From Bacteroidales bacterium (GTDB lineage Bacteria > Bacteroidota > Bacteroidia > Bacteroidales > ML635J-15), in assembly GCA_028696755.1 (NCBI GenBank), contig JAQVGK010000170.1, forward strand, positions 1 to 7,309: a stretch of DNA of 7,309 nucleotides, read 5' to 3'. The notes beneath the pieces were generated by a model. The model saw nothing but the letters and a program-made list of their open reading frames with translations. It was not told where the DNA came from and made no database searches. The position numbers were made by a program, and so were the translations under genes. Positions 1 through 6,753 of the stretch are shown piece by piece. Position 1 is the stretch's first letter, and each line of letters opens with the position of its first letter.

Positions 1-757
1 TAAAGTGGGAATGGTCAAAGTAATAGCCACTAAAAACCAAATCGTTCCATTGAATTTCGGGATTCTCATACATAAGTTTAATAATGTATTTATGTCTAAG
101 AATTCGAGTATATGTTTTGGGACTAACTCCAATTACCTCCGAAAAATATCTTTGAATAGTTCTGATCGAACATTTATTTTTAGTTAATTCGGTAATAGAT
201 ACCAATCCGTTATGCTTTACTAATTCATCAACAATGCTATCCAGAAAGTCGAATGTTTTTACATTAGGATTTTTATTTTCCAGTATAAATTTTTCAACAA
301 ACGAAAATTTATCTTGGTCATTCTCAATTGTTTTGATGTCATTAATTAGTTTGCTTAGTTTATCTTGACCAAAAAAATCCTTGCCTTTAATTGAGTTTAT
401 GTTACCCGAAGGAGGACAGGTTCCAAAAAGATTATAAAATCCATAAGGTTTAAAATTAATAACCATTAGTTTTAGCCCAGGATTTGGAGACAGGATAACA
501 TGTTTTTTGTATTGGCCTACAAGCAAAGAATTTATTTCTGAATTTGGAAGTGAGTAAAAATCTTTGTAAGTCCCAATTTGCAGATGCAAGAATGGAAACC
601 CTAATGGAGGCACACTTAACGTGGTGTTTATTTTTCCAGTTCCTACAACTTTAAAATACCAGAAATCCTGAATCTGAGTTTTTAAATAGGAGTCCTTGAC
701 AGTAAACACATCCCTCGTAATATGCGTGTCGGAATTAGTACTCAAAGTATCCTCCAT
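1..757 (-). CDS. AraC-family transcriptional regulator with N-terminal DUF6597-like domain (3' end cut by window edge)
   Basis: A frame starting at ATG 757-755 stays open for 252 codons to the left edge, so the last roughly 20-30 residues are missing. An in-frame TAA at 766-764 fixes the start. The C-terminal part is a clear AraC/XylS DNA-binding domain. Its first helix-turn-helix spans about residues 186-210 (SITELTKNKCS, then SIRTIQRYFSEVIGVSP), followed by KTYTRILRHKYI. The second helix-turn-helix begins at about 234 and reaches the hallmark GYYFDHSHF at 244-252, where the window ends. Residues ~25-165 resemble the DUF6597 domain often found ahead of Bacteroidota AraC domains: an early FWYFKV, VGQYKKHV, and the typical LMVINFKPYGFYNLFG followed by PPSG. 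It is probably a cytoplasmic one-component regulator; the ligand is unknown. Its first 23 bases overlap the end of the DUF4249 gene, so it is probably co-transcribed and translationally coupled with the receptor genes, which are its most likely targets (inference). Confidence 0.88.
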   Translation of the reverse strand, partial: MEDTLSTNSDTHITRDVFTVKDSYLKTQIQDFWYFKVVGTGKINTTLSVPPLGFPFLHLQIGTYKDFYSLPNSEINSLLVGQYKKHVILSPNPGLKLMVINFKPYGFYNLFGTCPPSGNINSIKGKDFFGQDKLSKLINDIKTIENDQDKFSFVEKFILENKNPNVKTFDFLDSIVDELVKHNGLVSITELTKNKCSIRTIQRYFSEVIGVSPKTYTRILRHKYIIKLMYENPEIQWNDLVFSGYYFDHSHF

Positions 758-1727
758 AATTACTTATAATTTTTATCGAATCGGTATAAATATTTGAGGC
801 TGCAAAAATTCCAATGCCATCAAAAATATTCGAGAATACTATTACTGGTTCTGCAAATGGGTCACCCGATGCATCTTGATGTTTATTAAATGAGACCATG
901 TATTTGTAAAACTCAGGCGATATAGAGTAAAAGTCAACATAAACCATGTTAGTATCGGAATATAAGCTGTATTGATCGGCATTCAATTTTATAGAATACT
1001 GTTTTCCATCAATAAGTTCATCTCCAAAAACAGCAGCATTTCGCTGATAAACGAAAGCATCAATAATCATATCATCAGTATTGAACCAAAGTTTATCAGT
1101 AGTTTCTACCCAACGATAACCTCCATAATCGATATGAACAATGGTTGTGTCAGGACCAACGTAAAGGGTGTCGTAAACAATTAAATTTTCATCCCACATT
1201 TGGTATTTATATTTGTTTCTCATACTAATCATATAATAGTTTTTTTCTCCAGCTGGGTCATTAAACTTAATGTTAAAAATAATTTTAGTATTTCCATATT
1301 CGTCATAAGCTTTGCTGGTGTCGATAGAAACAAATTCAACAATTTCGGGAATAAATGTTGTGCCATACACATTGTCGAAATTGGGATGTGCGACAGTAAC
1401 TTTATAAGTTTTACCTAGTTTTGGTTTGTAGTCGATATAATAGTTTCCGTGACTTTGATAAACTAATGTTCCGATTAAAACATCATCTTCAAATAGCTTA
1501 ACATCGGCATCGCCAAGCGGAACAATATCTGCATTGTCCAAAATATGTCTGCTACGTGTAACGTTAACTTTTATGGTTGAATCGGGATTGATTTCAGAAT
1601 TAACAACAATCCTGATTTTTGCATCTTCGAGATCAATTTCAATTGTCTTTTCACAACCCATTCCTATAAACATAAATCCTGCTACGACGGCAGCAATTGC
1701 TACTGCAGATTTGTATTTGCGATTCAT
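735..1727 (-). CDS. DUF4249-family outer-membrane lipoprotein, partner of the TonB-dependent receptor
   Basis: From ATG 1727 the product is 330 residues. It opens with a textbook lipoprotein signal: a basic n-region (MNRKYKS), a hydrophobic core (AVAIAAVVAGFMF) and a lipobox IGMGC with the acylated cysteine at residue 25, followed by an acidic stretch (EIDLEDA). The body matches my knowledge of DUF4249: an N-terminal immunoglobulin-like beta region (RIVVNSEI, VNVTRSR, ADVKLFEDD, KTYKVTVAHPNFD), then a longer beta-rich part ending in GIGIFAASNIY. DUF4249 lipoproteins are characteristically encoded just after TonB-dependent receptors in Bacteroidota and probably sit on the outer membrane with them; the biochemical role is unknown. 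Two in-frame upstream ATGs exist. The one at 1760 lies 4 nt after the receptor stop and would favour translational coupling. The one at 1781 overlaps the receptor. I chose 1727 because it gives a normal-length signal peptide. The 3' end overlaps the AraC gene by 23 nt. Confidence 0.85.
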   Translation of the reverse strand: MNRKYKSAVAIAAVVAGFMFIGMGCEKTIEIDLEDAKIRIVVNSEINPDSTIKVNVTRSRHILDNADIVPLGDADVKLFEDDVLIGTLVYQSHGNYYIDYKPKLGKTYKVTVAHPNFDNVYGTTFIPEIVEFVSIDTSKAYDEYGNTKIIFNIKFNDPAGEKNYYMISMRNKYKYQMWDENLIVYDTLYVGPDTTIVHIDYGGYRWVETTDKLWFNTDDMIIDAFVYQRNAAVFGDELIDGKQYSIKLNADQYSLYSDTNMVYVDFYSISPEFYKYMVSFNKHQDASGDPFAEPVIVFSNIFDGIGIFAASNIYTDSIKIISNYGGYFEY

Positions 1728-1764
1728 AGTAAAATGTATTTTTTCTAGTAAGCTTTTCATAAAT

Positions 1765-4134
1765 TTAAAATTTGAATGCATAACGTACCGAAGGAATTAT
1801 TGGGAAAAGACTCACCTGTTTTAAAACCCTTTTGTTTCCTTCGTATCCAAAATACAGATAGAATGGGTTTTGACGGCTGTAAGCATTGTAAAGCCCTACA
1901 CTCCAAGTGCGTTCGCCCCATTTAGTTTTTTTCTTAAAGTTTGCACTTACATCAAGTCGGTGATATGCTGGTGTACGATATGAATTTCTTCCGTTGTAAT
2001 ATTCAATTTCGGGGAAATAGCTATATCCATCCCAATATTCGCCAAACATACCCGCATATCTGGCAACTCCAAGAGTTACTGCATTTCCAGTTCCATAAAC
2101 CCAAGTCATTCCAAAATCAATATTGTCGTTTAGTTCGTACATAAGAACAAGCGAAGCATCATGTCTTCTATCATATTTATATGGGAATGGTTCGCCAAAA
2201 TTTATATTCTCGAATTCGCGCCACGACCACGATAATGTATATCCAACCCAACCAGTTAGCTTGCCAAAGTTTTTACGTAATAATACTTCGGCACCATAAG
2301 AATAGCCACTTCCTATTTCGAGTTTTGATTCCCAATTTTGAGAGAGCTGGAAGAAACTAGCCCCTTCTTTGTATTCGATGAGATTGTCCATAGTTTTATA
2401 ATAACCTTCAATGCTCAAGTCCCAGTTGTTATTGATATTATAGGCAAATCCAATAGCAGCTTGTTTTGAGTGCTCAGGTAAAACCGAATCGGTAGAGGGT
2501 AACCATAAGTCGGTTGGTAGTCCGATGGTAGCATTAGTTAGAAGGTGAATGTATTGAGACATGTGCGAATACGCAGCCTTTACCGACATTTTATCATTTA
2601 AAAGAACTCTTAACGAAACACGAGGTTGAAACGAGTTGTAAAATCTTTCTTGTACATAAAAGCCAGAATAGTGGCCGCCAAAATTTAATTTTACCAAACC
2701 AGACACATCCCACGAATCCTCGGCATAGCCATAAAACTCGCTAGCATAAATGTTGTTGTTGCCAAAATCTTGCGAAATGCTTTGACCACCTTCGGTAATT
2801 TTATATGTTGAAACACCTGGACTAAAAGTGTGATATAGGTAATTTGTGCCAAATTTAATTGTGTGTTTGGGAACAGGACTATAGTCGAAATCTATTGAAC
2901 CTCCAACATTTTCGATTCCGGATATGTAATCAAAGCGAAACTCATTTTCTTTATTATCACCTCTAATTTGAATGTATTGCTGGCGAGTATCAAATTCATA
3001 TTTGCTATAAACTGCTGTGATATTTGCAAATAGCTTATTTGTAAATACGTGATTCCATCTTAACGAACCTGTAATGTTGCCCCAGAAAAGCTCAAAATTC
3101 GTTTCTTCTGTATTTGTTGTGTCGTTATAAACATACGACTGTTTTGTTCTAGTGTAAGCTTTGTCTCTGCCTGCATAAAACGAAACATACAAGCGGTCTT
3201 TGTCCGAAAATTTGTAATTTACTTTTGCATTTGCATCATAAAAATAGTATCCAGCTCGTAATTTTCCTCCACCACCAGCAGCAGAATTAATAGCCTGAAT
3301 TATTGGAGCTGCAAGAACATCAATATATGTTCGACGAGCCGAAATTATAAACGAAGATTTATCGTTGATAATTGGTCCTTCGAAAGTAAATTTTGAAGAA
3401 ACATTACCAATCGAACCTTCGCCATGAAATTCTTTCATATTTCCTTCTTTCATTCGGATGTCAATAACAGAAGAAAGTCGTCCTCCATAGCGAGCAGGAA
3501 ATCCACCCTTAATTAGTTTTACGCTAGAAATAGCATCGGCATTAAAAACCGAAAAGAACCCAAACAAGTGCGATGCATTATATACAGGAACACCATCAAG
3601 TAAAATCAGATTTTGGTCGGGACCACCACCACGCACATACAAACCACTTGTGCCTTCGCTGCCCGATTGAACTCCAGGCATTAATTGTAATGATTTTAAA
3701 ACATCAGCCTCGCCAAGTAAAACAGGTAAAGCTTTGATTTGGTGAACTGGCATTTCAATCATACTCATTTGAGTACTCTTTACCATCTCATCAGATCGTT
3801 TGTCATAAACAACTACTTCGGCTAACTGTATAGTGGGATCAAGTTGTATGTTGAGCTTCATGTCAGAATTGAGCATTAACCGAGTCGTAAAGGCAGCATA
3901 TCCAACAAAAGAAACAGATAAATCGACAGAATCGGAATTAAGAGTAAGGCTAAAAAAACCATACTCGTTGGTAGTTGTTCCCTGTTTGGTTTTTAAATCA
4001 TAAACATTAGCGCTGTAAATTTTTTCGCCCGAGCGCAAATCTTCGACGTAGCCGCTGATGGTATATTTTTGCGCAAGAAGAGATCCTGCCATAAATAAAA
4101 GGCATACAGAAAAGAACAAGTACTTTAATTTCAT
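1765..4134 (-). CDS. TonB-dependent outer-membrane receptor with carboxypeptidase-like regulatory domain
   Basis: The 789-residue protein has a signal peptide (about 1-21, ending LLAQ). Next comes a carboxypeptidase-regulatory-like beta-sandwich at ~23-100 (ISGYVEDLRSGEKIYSANVY, GTTTNEYGFFSL, VSFVGYA). A TonB-box-like stretch, LAEVVVYDKR, lies near 104-113. The plug domain covers ~130-232 and carries the usual signatures DVLKSLQLMPGVQSG, LYVRGGGPDQNLILLDG and RYGGRLSSVIDIRMKEG. The remaining ~555 residues are amphipathic beta strands of the 22-strand barrel, ending in the aromatic C-terminus YAFKF. It should import a ligand across the outer membrane using TonB/ExbBD energy. It is much shorter than SusC proteins (~1000 residues), and no SusD is present; the partner is the following DUF4249 lipoprotein. 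The substrate cannot be deduced. It is preceded by a 73-nt gap, the largest in this gene run, so it may have its own promoter. The downstream regulator suggests substrate-responsive expression (inference). Confidence 0.93.
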   Translation of the reverse strand: MKLKYLFFSVCLLFMAGSLLAQKYTISGYVEDLRSGEKIYSANVYDLKTKQGTTTNEYGFFSLTLNSDSVDLSVSFVGYAAFTTRLMLNSDMKLNIQLDPTIQLAEVVVYDKRSDEMVKSTQMSMIEMPVHQIKALPVLLGEADVLKSLQLMPGVQSGSEGTSGLYVRGGGPDQNLILLDGVPVYNASHLFGFFSVFNADAISSVKLIKGGFPARYGGRLSSVIDIRMKEGNMKEFHGEGSIGNVSSKFTFEGPIINDKSSFIISARRTYIDVLAAPIIQAINSAAGGGGKLRAGYYFYDANAKVNYKFSDKDRLYVSFYAGRDKAYTRTKQSYVYNDTTNTEETNFELFWGNITGSLRWNHVFTNKLFANITAVYSKYEFDTRQQYIQIRGDNKENEFRFDYISGIENVGGSIDFDYSPVPKHTIKFGTNYLYHTFSPGVSTYKITEGGQSISQDFGNNNIYASEFYGYAEDSWDVSGLVKLNFGGHYSGFYVQERFYNSFQPRVSLRVLLNDKMSVKAAYSHMSQYIHLLTNATIGLPTDLWLPSTDSVLPEHSKQAAIGFAYNINNNWDLSIEGYYKTMDNLIEYKEGASFFQLSQNWESKLEIGSGYSYGAEVLLRKNFGKLTGWVGYTLSWSWREFENINFGEPFPYKYDRRHDASLVLMYELNDNIDFGMTWVYGTGNAVTLGVARYAGMFGEYWDGYSYFPEIEYYNGRNSYRTPAYHRLDVSANFKKKTKWGERTWSVGLYNAYSRQNPFYLYFGYEGNKRVLKQVSLFPIIPSVRYAFKF

Positions 4135-4147
4135 AGAATTGCTTTTT

Positions 4148-4177
4148 CAAAAAGTATAAAACGTAAAAATATGCAAA
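4148..4177 (-). promoter_or_regulatory. Weak candidate promoter for the receptor gene
   Basis: On the minus strand a TTTG (4177-4174) is followed, 17 nt later, by TACTTTTTG (4156-4148). This is close to the Bacteroidota -33 TTTG / -7 TAnnTTTG pattern but carries one extra base. The transcription start would lie only about 7-9 nt before the ATG at 4134, and the area is so AT-rich that chance matches are expected. It would explain why this junction is wider than the others. Confidence 0.22.
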
Positions 4178-4207
4178 AAATTATTTGTAATGTATGGATG
4201 CGTAAAA

Positions 4208-4615
4208 TTATTTCATGGCTTCGGCAAATTTCTCGCTTAGCCATCCTGGACATCTTGTCGCTCGAAAGTTTTCTGTTTTTACAAAACCAAGTGTGATAAC
4301 CGCTTTGTTTAGAATGTTTTCGTGACAATCGTACATTGTTTGATGAAAAACGAGTTTTACTTTTGGTATTTCTTCGATTATCGAAATTACGCTAACTTCT
4401 TCGTCGAATTTTGCCGATCTTATATAATCGGCAGCAACGCTAATCGCCGGACAAACTACGCCTTTGGCTTCGGACTCAGAGAATGAAAATCCGATTTTTC
4501 GCATAAAATCACCTCGCGCAGCTTCATAAACTCTAAGATAATTTGCATAGTACATAACGCCCATAGCATCTGTATCGGCATACAGAACTCTGTATTTCAT
4601 TTCGTGTGAAATCAT
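4208..4615 (-). CDS. Acyl-CoA thioesterase, hotdog fold, YbgC/FadM-like (4HBT family)
   Basis: The 135-residue protein has the normal length of a single-domain 4HBT thioesterase, which hydrolyses acyl-CoA thioesters in the cytoplasm. The active-site segment is plain near the N-terminus: YADTDAMGVMYYANYLRVYE at 12-31, then AAR. Asp16 corresponds to the catalytic aspartate of the YbgC family. The histidine found a few residues later in E. coli YbgC (YHA) is tyrosine here (YYANY), a variant I know from many related enzymes and not a sign of inactivity. Further hotdog features follow: the long helix to about 48, then VAADYIRSAKFDEEVSV, VKLVFHQTMYD, and VITLGFVKTE on the central sheet. The ATG lies one base after the exonuclease stop (TAA-A-ATG), so translation is probably coupled to it. 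The exact substrate (short-chain, aromatic or other acyl-CoA) cannot be told. The neighbours give no pathway hint. Confidence 0.9.
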   Translation of the reverse strand: MISHEMKYRVLYADTDAMGVMYYANYLRVYEAARGDFMRKIGFSFSESEAKGVVCPAISVAADYIRSAKFDEEVSVISIIEEIPKVKLVFHQTMYDCHENILNKAVITLGFVKTENFRATRCPGWLSEKFAEAMK

Positions 4616-4616
4616 T

Positions 4617-5198
4617 TTACGAATTTTTTAGTTTGATGTAAATTTCCCGGCTAAGCCATGAGTCTGTGGCAGCGTATCGAATTTGTTTTTCGTTTAATTC
4701 ATCAGCTGCCCAATTACTAAGCTGTTGAGCTTTAGAGATTCTAACTCCAAGCGTGATTGCGGCTAATTTCTTGAGACTCATATCAGTAATTCCATATTGC
4801 TTAACCATTTCTTGTAAATCGATAAATCCGGCAGGGGCAAAGTTGTGTAACTTTTTTAAAGATTTAATATCGTCGCGTATAGATACTCCAACTTTGATGT
4901 ATGCAGGAGATGCTAGAATTCTTATTATCTCTTTTTGTAAGGGTAGTTTATTTAACCGAAAAAGATATGTTTTTGATGCGTTACTCAACTGTAGCAAAGA
5001 AACAGGAGTGATGTTGGCTATCCCTTTTTTAAAGCATGGTTTTGTTTCGGTATCAAATCCAAAGACATTATCGAGGAATAATTCGGGTTTAATCTGATTG
5101 TAAGTTTCTAAATTGTCAACCACGACAATTTCGCCTTCGTACGAGTACAAAGGTAAAGACTGCATTTCTTCATCGGTTATATTAGCTTTAAAAATCAA
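4617..5198 (-). CDS. DEDDy-type 3'-5' exonuclease (RNase D/WRN-like), TTG start
   Basis: The 193-residue protein consists of one DnaQ-like 3'-5' exonuclease domain, of the short stand-alone kind related to the Werner exonuclease. All motifs are visible. ExoI is FGFDTETKP, with Asp49 and Glu51. ExoII is VGVSIRDDIKSL, with Asp110. ExoIII is YAATDSW, with Tyr175 and Asp179, which makes it the DEDDy subtype with two-metal catalysis. SLLQLSN and QQLSNWAADEL are also typical. The start appears to be TTG at 5198-5196, because the frame has an upstream stop at 5222-5220 and no ATG before 5165. Starting at 5165 would remove MIFKANITDEE, while remembered Bacteroidota homologues keep a similar 'ITKEEI..LP' beginning. 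This start overlaps the DUF5063 gene by 11 nt. Beside a DUF5063 gene is its usual place in Bacteroidales as I recall them. The substrate (DNA or RNA) and role are unknown. Confidence 0.9.
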   Translation of the reverse strand: MIFKANITDEEMQSLPLYSYEGEIVVVDNLETYNQIKPELFLDNVFGFDTETKPCFKKGIANITPVSLLQLSNASKTYLFRLNKLPLQKEIIRILASPAYIKVGVSIRDDIKSLKKLHNFAPAGFIDLQEMVKQYGITDMSLKKLAAITLGVRISKAQQLSNWAADELNEKQIRYAATDSWLSREIYIKLKNS

Positions 5199-5718
5199 AA
5201 TCTTCTGTAATTTTATATTTTATTTCGTGCAAGTGTTTTATGAGTACCAAAATTCTAATCCCCCAATAATTTTTAAAGTTTTCTCGACAGTAATACAGTG
5301 CTGCCAACATTATCTCGTCAGTTCCAGTTCTGTAAGCTCCAATAAAATCACCAGTTTCTTGGTATAGATCTGCGAAAAGTTCCGAAAGTCCAACGTTAAG
5401 GTAGTCTGTACTATTAACCACGCCAGCATCTTGAATTTGAACATATATGTCGTCTTCGTCAAGCTTGGCGGCTGCAATTTGTTGTATATAAGTCCAAGTA
5501 GATTCTGTAACAAATTTTTCGGTAAAATCGTCGTCAAATTCATTAACCTCGGGAAGTAATACTCCTTTAAGATACAATAACGGTAAAAGTTTTACGGAGG
5601 TGTCAATAAAATCTTCTTTCGTCATTTTCGATGCCGACTCTAGAAATGCAAGAAATTCTTTTGCAACTGTCGCAAATTCGATGGATTCCTTGGTATATAT
5701 CAATTCATGATCGTTCAT
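5188..5718 (-). CDS. DUF5063-family protein of unknown function
   Basis: From ATG 5718 the product is a 176-residue, strongly acidic, soluble-looking protein with no signal peptide or membrane segment. It fits DUF5063 as I know it: an N-terminal helix IEFATVAKEFLAFLE, then KLLPLLYLKGVLLPE, an acidic tract EFDDDFTEKF, a middle TWTYIQQIAAAKLDEDDIYVQ, and the late GLSELFADLYQETGDFIGAYR with a C-terminal NYWGIRILVLIKHLHEI. The fold appears wholly helical. No catalytic motif is visible and no function is established. Two ATGs further upstream (5745 and 5742) would overlap the preceding lipoprotein gene. I chose 5718 because it is one base after that gene's stop (TAA-C-ATG) and because the extra residues (MMKRKNKNN) look like read-through of low-complexity sequence. 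The tight linkage with the exonuclease, an 11-nt overlap, suggests related or at least coordinated roles (inference). Confidence 0.82.
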   Translation of the reverse strand: MNDHELIYTKESIEFATVAKEFLAFLESASKMTKEDFIDTSVKLLPLLYLKGVLLPEVNEFDDDFTEKFVTESTWTYIQQIAAAKLDEDDIYVQIQDAGVVNSTDYLNVGLSELFADLYQETGDFIGAYRTGTDEIMLAALYYCRENFKNYWGIRILVLIKHLHEIKYKITEDFDF

Positions 5719-5719
5719 G

Positions 5720-6364
5720 TTATTCTTGTTTTTTCTTTTCATCAATCAAAATCCAGAAATATACCATGCTTATTGGTTCGATTGATGGATGCTCAACAAC
5801 AAAATATGGAGCAACAGCAATCACTCTTTTGTGAAATTTTCCATCGGCAATAAACCATTCTTCAAGAAATCTCAATTTTTTTACTTTGGTGTAATCGAGT
5901 GGGATACTAATTTTTTCTGTTTTGTATCTTTTAACTGTAGTATCCATAATTTCAAACTCATAGGTCATTACATCGTCCATGTAAGCTTTTAATTCGGAAC
6001 TTGGAATTGCATCAAATGTGTCGTAAGTACCAGTCATGTCATAATAGTATGTCTTTAGCTTTCCCGAGACAGCATCTTCGAGCAGAGTTTTGATAAAAGT
6101 ATCGGCACCAGGTTGTGGTAGGTTTTCCCAAAACCAATCGGGACTGTTTTTTGTTCTATCACCGATAATTTCATTAACAATTGGTACATCATACATAATT
6201 TTGTCGGTGACAACCAATTTATCGCCTTGATAATCGTAATCGGCAACTTCAACAGTATTATTCGAATCGTCTTTGTTTTCCTTAGCTTCTTTGTTCTTAC
6301 AACTGTATGTTGCAAAAAAAGTAATTGCTAATAATGAAACAAAAAATATGTGACTTGTTCTCAT
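5720..6364 (-). CDS. Lipoprotein with GldN-like domain
   Basis: The 214-residue product starts with a lipoprotein signal (MRTSHIFFVSLLAITFFATYSC). Cys22 is the probable acylation site, though the lipobox ATYSC is not ideal. A charged Lys/Glu/Asn/Asp-rich linker follows to about 37. The mature part resembles the core of GldN/PorN, the periplasmic ring protein of the type IX secretion/gliding machinery. It begins DKIMYDVPIVNEIIGDR (54-70). It continues with FIKTLLEDAVSGKLKTYYYD (90-109) and YDTFDAIPSSELKAYMDD (114-131). The most telling stretch is RFLEEWFIADGKFHKRVIAVAPYF (165-188), where GldN has an 'E-W-F-D...R-I-x-x-IAP' run. FWILIDE (203-209) then matches the GldN 'FW..YP' segment. The GldN C-terminal tail is absent. 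True GldN is not a lipoprotein and is encoded in gldKLMN, which is not present here. The GldN link is pattern recognition without a search; the lipoprotein call is firm. Confidence 0.8.
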   Translation of the reverse strand: MRTSHIFFVSLLAITFFATYSCKNKEAKENKDDSNNTVEVADYDYQGDKLVVTDKIMYDVPIVNEIIGDRTKNSPDWFWENLPQPGADTFIKTLLEDAVSGKLKTYYYDMTGTYDTFDAIPSSELKAYMDDVMTYEFEIMDTTVKRYKTEKISIPLDYTKVKKLRFLEEWFIADGKFHKRVIAVAPYFVVEHPSIEPISMVYFWILIDEKKKQE

Positions 6365-6378
6365 AGTTAAAATTTTCT

Positions 6379-6408
6379 CAAAATTAGTAAAAGAGGATAA
6401 AAATCAAA
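6379..6408 (-). promoter_or_regulatory. Candidate promoter for the leftward operon (TTTG / TAATTTTG)
   Basis: On the minus strand, TTTG at 6408-6405 is followed after 18 nt by TAATTTTG at 6386-6379, a perfect match to the Bacteroidota -7 element TAnnTTTG. The spacing falls in the reported range for this phylum, at its short end. The element lies 14 nt before the ATG of the lipoprotein gene at 6364, so the leader would be short. It is the best promoter candidate for the whole leftward gene run. The AT-rich background leaves room for chance. Confidence 0.45.
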
Positions 6409-6733
6409 AACAAAATTGTAAAAAAACAGAAAAGCCTCTAAATTTGAGAATCACAATACTTTACCAACTTTTAGAATATGAGCTATAATAGTTGTTAGGT
6501 GAAGTGGATAAATAAAAGGCAATTCCCCAAAATCAAAAAAAATCCAGCAATAATGCAAGTGCAATCCTAAAGATAACGCAGTCTTTTCGATTTCTACAGC
6601 AAAATAAATTAAATGGTAACACACAGGATAGAAGATGGTTTGTCATAACGATATTAATACTCTTAATTCTCGTAATGTTTGACTGGTGTGGAAATATTAT
6701 CTAAGATAAGTAATGCTTTTTGTAATTTTGCTG
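6409..6733. other. Divergent intergenic region without a supportable gene
   Basis: This stretch lies between the leftward lipoprotein gene and the rightward DUF4160/DUF2442 remnant. Both strands and all frames were read. The plus strand has a 62-codon open stretch (6516-6704) without a plausible start, and the minus strand has a 37-codon ATG frame (6646-6533). Neither resembles a known family. I saw no tRNA-like structure, no clear inverted repeats of an insertion sequence, and no strong terminator hairpin. It may hold further remnants of decayed sequence, but nothing can be named. Confidence 0.5.
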
Positions 6734-6741
6734 TATATTTG
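6734..6741 (+). promoter_or_regulatory. Possible -7 element ahead of the DUF4160 remnant and DUF2442 gene
   Basis: TATATTTG matches the Bacteroidota -7 consensus TAnnTTTG and lies 12 nt before the ATG at 6754. A second perfect match, TAATTTTG, sits just upstream at 6723-6730. Neither has a TTTG at the proper -33 distance, so this is a weak call. Confidence 0.3.
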
Positions 6742-6753
6742 TGAAAAAAGTTT

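Noticed and set aside
5..187. 60-codon plus-strand frame at the left edge
   Set aside because: It lies antisense to the unmistakable AraC DNA-binding domain on the minus strand and has no recognisable features.
1534..1824. 96-codon plus-strand frame
   Set aside because: It is antisense to the DUF4249 signal peptide and the receptor's C-terminus; its hydrophobic stretch is the complement of the real signal sequence region.
4135..4207. Search for a terminator between thioesterase and receptor genes
   Set aside because: No stem with a T-run on the minus strand was found; the gap is AT-rich with no convincing hairpin, so read-through remains possible.
4131..4328. 65-codon minus-strand frame just upstream of the receptor
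   Set aside because: It is an out-of-frame shadow overlapping the end of the thioesterase gene; the thioesterase frame has clear family motifs.
4753..5097. 114-codon plus-strand frame
   Set aside because: It is antisense to the exonuclease, whose catalytic motifs are intact.
6055..6315. 86-codon minus-strand frame inside the GldN-like gene
   Set aside because: It is a different frame of the same strand as the lipoprotein gene, which has a signal peptide and family-like motifs.
6533..6646. 37-codon minus-strand frame with Cys and Leu-rich sequence in the intergenic region
   Set aside because: No ribosome-binding site, no family resemblance, and of a length expected by chance.
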